Source: Pseudomonadota bacterium
GTDB taxonomy: Bacteria > Desulfobacterota > Desulfobacteria > Desulfobacterales > Desulfobacteraceae
Assembly: GCA_018812385.1 (NCBI GenBank)
Contig: JAHJDU010000567.1
Span: 1 to 24,062, forward strand
Direction of reading: 5' to 3'
DNA: 24,062 bases
In this document: in pieces, positions 8,462 to 16,548 of the stretch
How the letters are laid out: every line of letters starts with the position of its first letter
Position numbering within the stretch: the first letter of the stretch is position 1
Notes under the pieces: generated by a model
Seen by the model: only the letters and a program-made list of their open reading frames with translations
Told to the model about the DNA's origin: nothing
The model's database searches: none
Program-made: the position numbers and the translations under genes

Positions 8462-9517
8462 GTGATATTTTGTAAGCACAGAGATTGCTTAAGCCGGGAA
8501 GAAAGACTTCGAAGATCTTACTATGAGGTATTGCGTGACGAGCTGGATCAATTTGTTTTAAGATACTCCTTGGTGGAGTCTTATAATAATTTTCTTCGAT
8601 TACGGATGCCCTATCCGTTTGTGGAATTAAGGGAGCTTAAGCCCAGAGCACGAATTCCTTCGGTTGAGTTTGGCGCACAAAATTCATTCTTAATTATTTT
8701 TTCCGAAGATTTTATCGATAAAAAACATAAAAAATATATTCGATACTTTGACGTCAATAAGACAACAAAGGATAATCTATTAAAGCATAAATATTTCCCG
8801 GATGTGGAAAATTTTAACCGGGATCTTAAATTTTTTGAAACCGGGGAATTCTTCTCTTTGTTAGGATCATTGCTCCCCATTGATTATGCTTTGTTGATTC
8901 AAAGGAATCAGCGAACAAAGGTAAGATATGCCCTGACTCATTTCCATGTGAGGATTGACTGGCCCATAGCAGAAGCGTCTGAAAATCTTGCCAGGGATTT
9001 AAGGTATATTTCAAAAGACCTTTATGAAAAAGGGGATAAATATGCTGAAGATTTTCAAAAAAAATTATTTGAATACTATGGTGTTCCTGTTATGTCCGGG
9101 GGGAGAAGAACTGCAGCCATAGTAGCCGCTCAATACTTCAGGCAGTTTCCTGGAATTACAACTGTTTATGTTGCTTCCAGTGAATCCAGAAATCTTTTAC
9201 GCATTGATGAAAAAGGGGTATGCAAATCCGTTCTAGTTAAACTGCCAGACAGTGAAATAAAAAAATTGGCCAGCAATGCAGGCATTACCCAGAATAGTTT
9301 TACAAAGCATTATGTTATTGCACGGCAGCGTAAAAATTTTATCTGCATCTTAAATGTAAAATACGATTATACCAGTCATGCATTGCCCTCAGAAGGAGGA
9401 AGACTTAGGGAGTTAAACCCGGATACGAACTGGCTGACGGTCTCCCAGGAGCATATATTACCGAACCCAGCCACATTAATATTTCCCCCTATTCCCTATA
9501 AAATGGTGTATTTATAA
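8462..9517 (+). CDS. hypothetical protein, 351 aa
   Basis: The frame starts at GTG 8462 with AAAGGAAAA just upstream and lies 35 bp after pgk, so it is likely the last gene of that run. I do not recognise a domain. The protein is soluble-looking, rich in aromatic and basic residues, with no signal peptide or membrane helix. Its N-terminal part has two Cys (CKHRDCLSREERLRR); the middle reads YGVPVMSGGRRTAAIVAAQYF, and the end is Pro-rich (LPNPATLIFPPIPYKMVYL). Its last six bases, TTATAA, are palindromic and also form the last Leu codon and stop of the convergent GNAT gene. Confidence 0.8.
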   Translation: MIFCKHRDCLSREERLRRSYYEVLRDELDQFVLRYSLVESYNNFLRLRMPYPFVELRELKPRARIPSVEFGAQNSFLIIFSEDFIDKKHKKYIRYFDVNKTTKDNLLKHKYFPDVENFNRDLKFFETGEFFSLLGSLLPIDYALLIQRNQRTKVRYALTHFHVRIDWPIAEASENLARDLRYISKDLYEKGDKYAEDFQKKLFEYYGVPVMSGGRRTAAIVAAQYFRQFPGITTVYVASSESRNLLRIDEKGVCKSVLVKLPDSEIKKLASNAGITQNSFTKHYVIARQRKNFICILNVKYDYTSHALPSEGGRLRELNPDTNWLTVSQEHILPNPATLIFPPIPYKMVYL

Positions 9518-9967
9518 TTTTTTAAGCAAGGCAATTTCATCACAATTGGGGAAACTGACACAACCTATACAATCTGACCAGACCTTGATGGGAAGTTCAT
9601 TCTTATCAATGGTTGAAAATCCGAATTGTTCAAAAAAGGTCGGCCGGTAGGTGAGGGTGAAAAGATCCTTGATTTTAAAATAAAACGCTTCCTGAATGGT
9701 TCTTTCTGTGAGCGTAGAGCCGATTCCCCTACCTGTGAAATCAAGATCCACTGCAAGGGATCGGATTTCTGCCAGATTTTCCCAGCAAAACTGCAATGCA
9801 CAGCATCCAATCACTTTTTTTTTCTTGGGATCTTCAAATACCCAGAAGTCTCTTAAATGGTCGTATAGTTTGCTAAGAGGCCTTGCTAAAAGTTCACCTT
9901 TAACATTATAGAATTGAAGTAATGCATGGATGGTCGGGACATCATCAAGCATGGCTTTTCTTATCAT
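9512..9967 (-). CDS. GNAT-family N-acetyltransferase, short ArgA-like type
   Basis: The 151-aa product is a single GNAT domain: MIRKAMLDDVPTIHALL at the start, IRSLAVDLDFTGRGIGSTL at 68-86 with the acetyl-CoA pyrophosphate loop at Arg80-Gly81-x-Gly83, and a C-terminal FFEQFGFSTIDKNELP. The last segment, with IKVWSDCIGCVSFPNC, recalls the short N-acetylglutamate synthase-like proteins known in several phyla, which act in arginine synthesis. Activity as NAGS is inference. The start overlaps the stop of the PBP1A frame by ATGA, so the two were built as an operon. The stop shares TTATAA with the convergent 351-aa gene. Plus-strand ORFs over this gene are shadows. Confidence 0.85.
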   Translation of the reverse strand: MIRKAMLDDVPTIHALLQFYNVKGELLARPLSKLYDHLRDFWVFEDPKKKKVIGCCALQFCWENLAEIRSLAVDLDFTGRGIGSTLTERTIQEAFYFKIKDLFTLTYRPTFFEQFGFSTIDKNELPIKVWSDCIGCVSFPNCDEIALLKKL

Positions 9968-11898
9968 TTTAAGTCCTTTATTTTAATCAGTGTTTTTACA
10001 GTCCTTGAAGTTTTTTCTTTTGTTATTTCCCCTGTATCAGGATTCATGTATACCATTTTTGTTCCATCCGGTATATCAAAATATTGATATGATTTGTTGG
10101 AGAGAACGTGTTTCATATAATCCATCCATATGGGTAGAGCCGCCCTTGCGCCGGTTTCATATTTTCCAAGAGAGGTGGCATCGTCATTGCCCACCCAGAC
10201 ACCCACGGCAATATCCGGACTGAATCCAATAAAGAGGGCATCTTTATAATTGTCGGTTGTCCCGGTTTTGCCGGCAATATCCTTTTGTATGGCCAAGGCC
10301 TCTTTCCCAGTACCTTCAAGCACGACAGCTTTTAACATATCCGTTATAATGGCCGCGTTTTGCCGGGACATAATGTATTGTTTCTGTGTCGTATTTTGGT
10401 ACATTATCCTGGAGTCTGAATCCGTTATTTGAATGATGGAAAAAGGGGCAACTTTAATCCCCATATTGGCAAAAGGGATATAAGATGCTGTCAATTCAAT
10501 CAGGCTGACTTCTGATGTTCCCAAAGCCAAAGAAAGATTGGAGTGAAGTTTTGAGGATATCCCTGCTTTTTTTGCAAATTAAATCACCCTGTCCGGGCCA
10601 ATCATCTCCATCAGCCTCACAACTGGTGTGTTTTTGGATAAGGCCAGGGCTTTGCGAAATGTGATCTCTCCTAAGTAAGTTTTTGAAAAATTATTTACCT
10701 GCCAGGTTTTATTATCATCCTGACGATAGGATAAAGGGGCATCAAGCAGTTTGTCATTCTGTGAAAAACCTAATGTGATGGCAGTGGCATATACAAAGGG
10801 TTTAAAAGCTGACCCTGGCTGCCGTTTGGCCTGGACAGCCCTGTTAAAAGTACTTTTATAAAAACTTTTTCCACCGGCCATACTTAAAATACCTCCGGTT
10901 TTAACATCCATGGCAATCAATGCGCATTGAACCTTTGAGGTGTCGATACCGTGTTTTATCATCCGGATTTCAAGTTGGTCCATTTGCTTGGAAATAGATT
11001 CTTCTGCTGCCTGCTGAAGATCTAAATCAAGAGTTGTATAGATGTTGAGCCCTTTTGAATAGATGTTTTGCAAATCAAATTGTTCTTTTAAGCTGGTTTT
11101 AATATATTCGATAAAATAATCGGCCTTGTTTTGCTCTGCAATTCGGGGCGCTGGAGAAATTTCTACAGCTTTGGCTAAATTATATTCCACGGAAGTAATT
11201 ATTTTTGCGCTCAGCATTTGTTGAAGGACAATATCTCGCCTTTTTTTTGCTAAATCAGGATTTTTGATCGGTGAATACACAGAGGGTGCTTTGGGCAAGC
11301 CTGCAATTAAGGCTGATTCTGCAAGGGTGAGATCCTTTACAGATTTTCCAAAATAAGTTTGCGAGGCAGCTTCAACGCCATAAACACCAGAGCCAAGATA
11401 AATCAGATTTAAATATAATTCCAGTATTTCATTTTTAGTATACCGTCTTTCAATCTGGATCGTTAAAAAGGCTTATTTAATTTTTCTGGCAATGGATTTT
11501 TCAGAAGACAAAAACAATGTTTTTGCCAATTGCTGGGTTAATGTGCTGGCGCCTTGTGTATAGCTTCTGGCCTTTAGATTATGAAGGATTGCTCTGAAGA
11601 TGGCTTTTAAATTGATGCCGGAATGAATGTAGAAATTTTTGTCTTCTATCGTAATTAATGCAGAGACGAGATTTTTTGGAATTTTTTCAATGGAGACAGG
11701 AAATCTTTTTTCAATATAAAATTTGGCAAGTATTTTATTATCAGATGAAAAAACCGTTGTGACAGATGAAGGTTTAAATTGCTTAAGCGAATTTATTTGC
11801 GGCAAATCATGAATAAGACTGAAAAAAGCTCCTGCCAGTATCCCGAAAAAAATTCCGATAAAAGCGATGGATATTACATACCAGTGTTGTTTAAGCAT
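9964..11898 (-). pseudogene. mrcA: PBP1A-type bifunctional penicillin-binding protein interrupted by two in-frame TAA codons
   Basis: One frame of 645 codons encodes a complete class A penicillin-binding protein, which would polymerise and cross-link peptidoglycan at the inner membrane. It has an N-terminal membrane anchor (about 8-30), the GT51 motifs IEDKNFYIHSG and QGASTLTQQLAK, and the transpeptidase motifs SAFK, SKN and KTGT. All motifs are intact and there is no frameshift. Codon 142 (11473-11475) is TAA in RKIK*AFLTIQIE, where family members have Glu (E. coli MrcA RKIKE). Codon 440 (10579-10581) is TAA in DRVI*FAKKAGI. Each fits a single GAA-to-TAA change. As read, only a 141-aa fragment without the full GT domain is made from the first start. 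Upstream is U32 (70 bp gap); downstream GNAT overlaps by ATGA. Confidence 0.88.
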
Positions 11899-11968
11899 CA
11901 GGTTTTTTAAAAACTGCCGATAGTGTTTAGAAGGTTTTTATCTTTAATCCGTTTATGAAGGTGTTCTG

Positions 11969-13189
11969 TCATATTTTGCGGACAATATCATTGGGAAAGC
12001 ATTGAATTCCAATAAATAGTATGGCCATGGTGTTTGGCTGGGCGCTATCAATGGAATTATGCTCAATATCAAATAGTCCCATGATTTTTATTCTTTTGGG
12101 GGAACCTTTTGGCGACAGGATTTCAATTGTATCACCCCGGGTAAGTTTATTCCTAATGCCTATCTGGTAATGGTTATCTTCTGTACTCCCCATTATTTTT
12201 CCAATAAAACCGTGGATTTTCCCTTGGTGAATATTATTGTAATTGAGTTGTGGTTCACCTGTTTGATTAAAATAAAATCCGGTACAATATTCCCTGTGAA
12301 AAATCTGGTAAAGTTCAGCCAGCCAGTCTGGATTTGTTTTGTATGTATCCGGGTCGTCAACATAGGCATCAATCGCATTTCTATAAGTTTTAACCACGGA
12401 AGCAAGATAGTTGATGCTCTTCATTCGCCCCTCTATTTTTAATGATGTTATGTTGGCATTAATGAGTTCAGGAATATGCTCGATCATGCTTAAATCTTTG
12501 GAGTTAAAGATATATGAGCCCCTGTCATCTTCCATGAGGGAATGATATTCATTGGGACGGAGTTCTTCCACTACTGAGTACTTCCATCTACATGGATGGC
12601 TGCAAAGACCTCTGTTGCTATCCCTCCCGCTTAAAAAATTACTTAAGAGGCATCGCCCGGAATATGATACACACATGGCGCCGTGGATAAAAGTTTCTGT
12701 TTCTATTTGCGCATCCTCAGTGATTTCTTTTATTTCTTCCAGGGATAATTCCCTTGCAAGGTTAACCCTTTTTACCCCGATCCCGTGCCAGAACCTGGCA
12801 GCATTCAGGTTGGTTGTATTGGCCTGGGTGCTTAAATGGATATCAATATCAGGAATGATTTTTTTTGCCAGCATAATGATGCCCGGGTCAGATACTATAA
12901 TTGCATCTGGTCCGATTTGGCCGGTTTTGTATAAAAAGTCCTCGAGTTCTTTTTGTTCATGGTTTCTTGAGTAAATATTGCATGCAAGGTAGACTTTGAC
13001 CTTATGAAGGTGGGCAAAGGTAACAGCATCAACCATTTCGGCATCTGTAAAGTTTCCAGAAAAATTTCTCAAGCTGAAATTTTTGGCTGCAAGGTAAACC
13101 GCATCTGCGCCATAATGGATGGCAATTTCAAGCTTCTCAAAATTCCCGGCAGGTGCCAGAAGCTCAGGTTTAAAAGGATTTTTTTTCAT
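11969..13189 (-). CDS. U32 family protein, TrhP/YegQ-like tRNA uridine hydroxylation protein
   Basis: The 406-aa protein begins PELLAPAGNFEKLEIAIHYGADAVYLA, quoted in part as ELLAPAGNFEKLEIAIHYGA, the classic U32 opening. It carries four Cys spaced C-x6-C-x15-C-x3-C (Cys173, 180, 196, 200) around GRCLLSNFLSGRDSNRG, the iron-sulfur ligands of prephenate-dependent TrhP-type enzymes that make 5-hydroxyuridine at tRNA position 34. SLKIEGRMKS and YCTGFYF are further family signatures. A peptidase role is now thought unlikely for this branch. The ATG is only 17 bp from the left tRNA fragment of the mobile element, and the Shine-Dalgarno is weak. Before insertion the gene sat directly after tRNA-Arg, so its original promoter has been displaced. 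Confidence 0.9.
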   Translation of the reverse strand: MKKNPFKPELLAPAGNFEKLEIAIHYGADAVYLAAKNFSLRNFSGNFTDAEMVDAVTFAHLHKVKVYLACNIYSRNHEQKELEDFLYKTGQIGPDAIIVSDPGIIMLAKKIIPDIDIHLSTQANTTNLNAARFWHGIGVKRVNLARELSLEEIKEITEDAQIETETFIHGAMCVSYSGRCLLSNFLSGRDSNRGLCSHPCRWKYSVVEELRPNEYHSLMEDDRGSYIFNSKDLSMIEHIPELINANITSLKIEGRMKSINYLASVVKTYRNAIDAYVDDPDTYKTNPDWLAELYQIFHREYCTGFYFNQTGEPQLNYNNIHQGKIHGFIGKIMGSTEDNHYQIGIRNKLTRGDTIEILSPKGSPKRIKIMGLFDIEHNSIDSAQPNTMAILFIGIQCFPNDIVRKI

Positions 13190-13206
13190 ATTGTCTGCAA
13201 ATTAAG

Positions 13207-13254
13207 TGGTGCCCCCGGCGGGAATCGAACCTGCGCTCAAGGATTAGGAATCCT
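13207..13254 (-). repeat. attL: 48-bp 3' fragment of tRNA-Arg(CCT)
   Basis: These 48 bases are identical to 21354-21401 and correspond, on the minus strand, to the anticodon region through CCA of tRNA-Arg. Identity stops at 13255. The remainder of a tRNA is missing, so this is a remnant left by site-specific integration, not a functional tRNA. Confidence 0.95.
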
Positions 13255-13289
13255 TAAAAAACGGGTTTTATGGTGTTTGATAGTGTTTT

Positions 13290-13391
13290 TGTAAGCAAGA
13301 TAATCCTTGACAATCAAGGCTTCTCGCTCTATTTTAATCCTATGTTGTATGATGGGTTTTGATTTCATCTGCTTACATAGTGCTTACAAAA
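13290..13391. repeat. integrase arm-type site candidates, left end
   Basis: TGCTTACATAG and TGCTTACAAAA form an 11-bp-period tandem at 13370-13391, and TGTAAGCA, the same octamer inverted, lies at 13290-13297. The 22-bp tandem recurs exactly at 21288-21309 near attR. Their place just inside both att cores, upstream of the integrase gene, is that of arm-binding sites for a tyrosine integrase. Confidence 0.65.
13306..13335 (+). promoter_or_regulatory. putative integrase promoter with overlapping dyad
   Basis: TTGACA (13307-13312) and TATTTT (13330-13335) are 17 bp apart, 98 bp upstream of the integrase ATG. The -35 box lies inside the palindrome CCTTGA-CAA-TCAAGG (13306-13320), which could be an operator. 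It is also near the arm sites, so integrase itself might occlude the promoter. Confidence 0.5.
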
Positions 13392-13433
13392 GTTATTTAA
13401 CATGGGATTGTAAATATCAAAAAAGGGGGAAAA

Positions 13434-14681
13434 ATGCAAACAAAGATAACAAAAAAAATAGTGGATAATTTGAAGTTACCGGAAGCCGGACAAACTCTTA
13501 TCTGGGATTCAGAATTAAAAGGATTTGGTATCAGGTTGACCGCCGGCAGTATGTCCTATTTTGTTCAAGGCCGGGTGAATGGAAGATCTAAACGTATCAC
13601 GATCGGAAAGCATGGCTTATTTACACCCGATGAGGCCCGGAAAGAGGCAAAAGAAAGGCTTAGAGACATGGCCAGGGGGATTGACCCTAATGATGTTAAA
13701 AAGACGAATGAGGCGCTTACAATCACACTTGCAGAAGTGGGGAGCGCTTATATTCAAGACAGGACCCTGAAACAAAATTCTATCCGTGATATCAATATTC
13801 ACCTCAATGGTATTTTTGGACCCTGGAAGGATCAGCCTATTACAGATATAACCCGGGACATGGTTCTAAAATTATTCCGGCAGAGAACAGAAGAAAGCCC
13901 GAGTCAAGCAAATCAAGCATTCAGGAATTTAAGGGCGCTTTTTAATTATGCCATGGCAACCTACAGACCGGGGGATAAGCCGATAATATTAGAAAATCCT
14001 GTCAAGGTCATATCTGATGCGAAAATCTGGAATGTGATTCAGGCCAAAAATAGGCGGATTCCATTACTTGCGGCCGGCCGGGCCTGGAATATCCTTGAAA
14101 GTATCCGGGAAAACCCCGGGCTCGAACTGCCCGGACTTTCAATAGTGGACGCGGTTTATTTTTGCTTTCTAACGGGCGCCAGATGGGGGGAGGCTCAATC
14201 CTTGACCTGGGACAACGTAAACCTTGAAGCCGGAACATGGTACATACAAGATCCAAAAAATAAAGTCCCTGTTACCCTCCCTTTAAATAGCCAGGCAAAA
14301 ATAATACTTGAGAATAGAACCCGGATAGACGGGAACAACTTTGTTTTTTGTTCGAACAAATCTAAGACCGGATATATTGGCCCGGGCAGATTCGTGACGG
14401 ATCAGATTGCAAAAGATTTAAAAATAATTATTTCCCCCCATGATTTACGCCGGACATTCAGGAGCATTGCTGCAGAATTAAATATTGAATTGTGGAGAAC
14501 AAAACTTTTGATGAACCATAAAATAAGAGATGATATTACAATTCAGGCCTACACGGAAAAATCAGACCTGGAATATTTACGGCCTAATATTCAAACGATA
14601 GGCGATTGGATCGAACGGCAGGGGAAAATTGCGGCCAGTAACAATGTGATTGATATCAATTCCAAACGGGAAGCGATTTAA
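13434..14681 (+). CDS. tyrosine recombinase / integrase with N-terminal arm-binding domain
   Basis: The 415-aa protein catalyses site-specific recombination between the element and the tRNA-Arg gene. The N-terminal 85 residues (DNLKLPEAGQTLIWDSELKGFGIRL, quoted in part as TLIWDSELKGFGIRL, then KRITIGKHGLFTPDEARKEA) match the DUF4102-type arm-DNA-binding domain of P4-like integrases. A core-binding domain spans about 95-190. The catalytic domain shows Arg250 (LTGARWGEA), His336 and Arg339 (SPHDLRRTF), His362 (LMNHK) and nucleophile Tyr373 (QAYTEKS). AAGGGGG before ATG 13434 supports the start. The gene is next to attL and reads inward. The next gene starts one base after its stop. Confidence 0.95.
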   Translation: MQTKITKKIVDNLKLPEAGQTLIWDSELKGFGIRLTAGSMSYFVQGRVNGRSKRITIGKHGLFTPDEARKEAKERLRDMARGIDPNDVKKTNEALTITLAEVGSAYIQDRTLKQNSIRDINIHLNGIFGPWKDQPITDITRDMVLKLFRQRTEESPSQANQAFRNLRALFNYAMATYRPGDKPIILENPVKVISDAKIWNVIQAKNRRIPLLAAGRAWNILESIRENPGLELPGLSIVDAVYFCFLTGARWGEAQSLTWDNVNLEAGTWYIQDPKNKVPVTLPLNSQAKIILENRTRIDGNNFVFCSNKSKTGYIGPGRFVTDQIAKDLKIIISPHDLRRTFRSIAAELNIELWRTKLLMNHKIRDDITIQAYTEKSDLEYLRPNIQTIGDWIERQGKIAASNNVIDINSKREAI

Positions 14682-14682
14682 A

Positions 14683-15663
14683 ATGGACGAACTATTTATA
14701 AAATATGCCAACGCAGATTTAGAAAACCATCCTGAAGTTATATCCCTGATACTTGAAAGCACACGGGGGTATAATAGAGATATCTATCAACAAAATGTCT
14801 CATATCCACAGACTGAGATCTTTAAGCGGGTTGTAAACCTATGTGAGGGCTTTGGGCCGCATAGCGAATCAAGTTATCCTATAATTTTTGCAAATTCCGA
14901 GTTTACGAAATGCTGTGGTGAAGCATTCCCGTTTGATAGAGATATTAGGCTCATAGCATTGGATGGGGCCTTTTTTTGGGCAGCACGCGAGGATGGATGC
15001 AAAGGGTGTAAATATAAAGAGGGGGGCACCCGAGACCAATTTAATGGCAAAAAACTGAATTGTTTACACTGTGATCAAACGATGGTATGCGATATTCTTG
15101 AACGAATCATCAATGGTGCCGACCTGGAAACCATGGAGGGTTATCAGATTCTTGAGGGTGCCGAAAATGAAATAATTAAAAAATCAAAGATTCCATGCAA
15201 AAAAGGTTCTGAAGAAAAAACTTTAATAGACAGGTTTATTGATGGCGATGATTTGGAAACCGTGGAGCCAGAGGAGGTTTTTAAAGATACTACATGGGTT
15301 GACCCCACAATATTAAGATCCGAATATGGAATTGAAAAGCAACAATTTTCCACCTTTGTGCTTGGATGTGTCGGGCACAGCCTTTTACATTTTTTGCATA
15401 AAGAACGAAAGGAGAAAAAGACAAACCGGAACAGGCTCCAAAGGTGTTGGAATTGTAAAACATTTTTTATTAAGAAACGAGCTGATGCTCAAGGCACCTG
15501 CGAGGCTTGTAAAAAAAATGGTGTACAAAAACCAAGAGATGCTATCTATTTTAGGGAATACCGTAAGGCAGTAAAACAAAAGAAGGAAAACAACGAGATA
15601 AGGGCCTACAAAGAAGCAAAAGATTGCACATGGGCCGAAGCGCGAGACGCGCATAAAAAATAA
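14683..15663 (+). CDS. unrecognised element protein with two double-CxxC modules and a duplicated motif
   Basis: ATG 14683 lies one base after the integrase stop, so the two are likely cotranslated; an in-frame ATG at 14650 overlaps the integrase. The 326-aa product has two probable zinc ribbons. One is C106-x2-C109 with C127-x2-C130 (DGCKGCKYKEGG, LNCLHCDQ); the other is C255-x2-C258 with C273-x2-C276 (RCWNCKTFFIKK, TCEACKKN). Between them a motif is repeated, ILERIINGADLETMEGYQ and LIDRFIDGDDLETVEPEE, about 43 residues apart. The C-terminal 70 residues are highly basic. A DNA- or RNA-binding role is inferred; I do not recognise the family. It could be regulatory or an accessory cargo gene. 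Confidence 0.8.
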   Translation: MDELFIKYANADLENHPEVISLILESTRGYNRDIYQQNVSYPQTEIFKRVVNLCEGFGPHSESSYPIIFANSEFTKCCGEAFPFDRDIRLIALDGAFFWAAREDGCKGCKYKEGGTRDQFNGKKLNCLHCDQTMVCDILERIINGADLETMEGYQILEGAENEIIKKSKIPCKKGSEEKTLIDRFIDGDDLETVEPEEVFKDTTWVDPTILRSEYGIEKQQFSTFVLGCVGHSLLHFLHKERKEKKTNRNRLQRCWNCKTFFIKKRADAQGTCEACKKNGVQKPRDAIYFREYRKAVKQKKENNEIRAYKEAKDCTWAEARDAHKK

Positions 15664-15718
15664 AATCTGCAACACCGCAAACAGCTAATTTCCCGTTTTA
15701 GTTTGTTGTGCTATCTAT

Positions 15719-15748
15719 TTGATTTTAAAGCAAATTCCATCTTAGAAT
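15719..15748 (+). promoter_or_regulatory. putative promoter of the AlpA-like gene
   Basis: TTGATT (15719-15724) and TAGAAT (15743-15748) are separated by 18 bp, 35 bp before the ATG at 15784. AAAGGGGG at 15772-15779 is a strong ribosome binding site. This is the likely start of the replication operon. Confidence 0.45.
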
Positions 15749-15783
15749 GTAGAAACTGACCAAAAACTATAAAGGGGGTTTCT

Positions 15784-15993
15784 ATGCTATCAAAACCAAA
15801 TACTCAATTTTTAAATCGTCAAGATGCGGCAAATTTCTTAAATTTGCAAAAGTCAACTCTAGAAGCCTGGGCCACGCGCGGCGGCGGTCCGGCATATCGA
15901 AAATTCGGGCGCGCGGTCCGCTATTGTTTATCCGACTTGGAAAAATATGCGGAAGAGGCGACAAGGCAGAGTACAAGCCATGCAGGGGTTTAA
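15784..15993 (+). CDS. AlpA/MerR-like helix-turn-helix protein (excisionase family)
   Basis: The 69-aa protein is a small winged HTH of the excisionase/AlpA type. FLNRQDAANFLNLQKSTLEAWA is the helix-turn-helix (quoted in part, DAANFLNLQKSTLEAWA) and GPAYRKFGRAVRYCLSDLEKYAEE is the wing and closing helix. In related elements such proteins bend att DNA to direct excision or activate the replication operon. It follows a good promoter and precedes the primase-polymerase by 63 bp, which makes a replication or excision switch likely. Confidence 0.88.
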   Translation: MLSKPNTQFLNRQDAANFLNLQKSTLEAWATRGGGPAYRKFGRAVRYCLSDLEKYAEEATRQSTSHAGV

Positions 15994-16056
15994 CCTAAAA
16001 CGCAAAACTGGCGCCCGGATTAAGGCGCCAATTTCAAAAACGGAGTTTGGACTAAA

Positions 16057-16548
16057 ATGGATAATAAAGCAATTTCCGCTCTAAGTCAAGAGCAACAAAC
16101 AATGCTCGACTGGGCATTGTATTACCTGGCCCTGGGAATCTTTATCCTGCCCATGGTCCCAGGGAAGAAGATGCCCCATATCAAGTGGGCCAACAGAACT
16201 GACCAGAAGCCCCCCGCCGATGAAGCCCGCGCCTGGTGGCGTCAATGGCCGGGCGCTCAGATAGGCATGGCCACCGGCGTCTATTCTAATATAGACGTTC
16301 TGGACTTTGACAGCCTGGAGGCAATCCCTCAATTTGAGATCCTGGCCGGGCCTATACCGCCGGACGCCCCCACGGTTAGAACCGGACGCGGCCTCCACGT
16401 GTTTTTCGCCCATTCGCCAGGTCTTACAAATCGCGCTAAAATATGCGGCCTGGACGTCGATTTTAGAACCACCGGCGGCATTGTGGTATTACCCCCCTCG
16501 TTACACAAAACCGGCCGCCGTTACCAGTGGGAAAGGGGCCTAATATGA
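16057..16548 (+). CDS. primase-polymerase (Prim-Pol) domain protein
   Basis: The 163-aa product is essentially one archaeo-eukaryotic-type Prim-Pol domain, which synthesises primers and DNA. It shows WALYYLALGIFILPMVPGKK at the start, the metal-binding pair Asp83 and Asp85 in NIDVLDFDS, the nucleotide-contact TGRGLHVFF (His114), and the third acidic motif with Asp135 in GLDVDFRTTGGIVVLPPSLH. In phage NrS-1 the Prim-Pol and helicase parts are one chain. Here the frame ends right after the Prim-Pol fold (YQWERGLI) and the helicase starts in another frame through ATGA. GGAG at 16042-16045 precedes the ATG. The split may be natural or a fixed frameshift. Confidence 0.88.
   Translation: MDNKAISALSQEQQTMLDWALYYLALGIFILPMVPGKKMPHIKWANRTDQKPPADEARAWWRQWPGAQIGMATGVYSNIDVLDFDSLEAIPQFEILAGPIPPDAPTVRTGRGLHVFFAHSPGLTNRAKICGLDVDFRTTGGIVVLPPSLHKTGRRYQWERGLI

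Noticed and set aside
9626..9911. Plus-strand ORFs across the GNAT gene
   Set aside because: Antisense shadows; the minus-strand frame has a clear acetyl-CoA binding motif.
10579..11475. Selenocysteine or pyrrolysine recoding of the PBP1A stops
   Set aside because: Both codons are TAA, not TGA or TAG, and the expected residue at the first is a conserved Glu.
9964..11898. Three separate PBP-like genes
   Set aside because: The three pieces are in one frame with all motifs in the right order and only single stop codons between them, so they are one interrupted gene.
12170..12974. Plus-strand ORFs within the U32 gene
   Set aside because: Shadows of the conserved minus-strand U32 frame, without ribosome binding sites.
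13207..13254. A second tRNA-Arg gene
   Set aside because: Only the 3' part is present; the sequence diverges right after the anticodon stem region, as expected of an att remnant.
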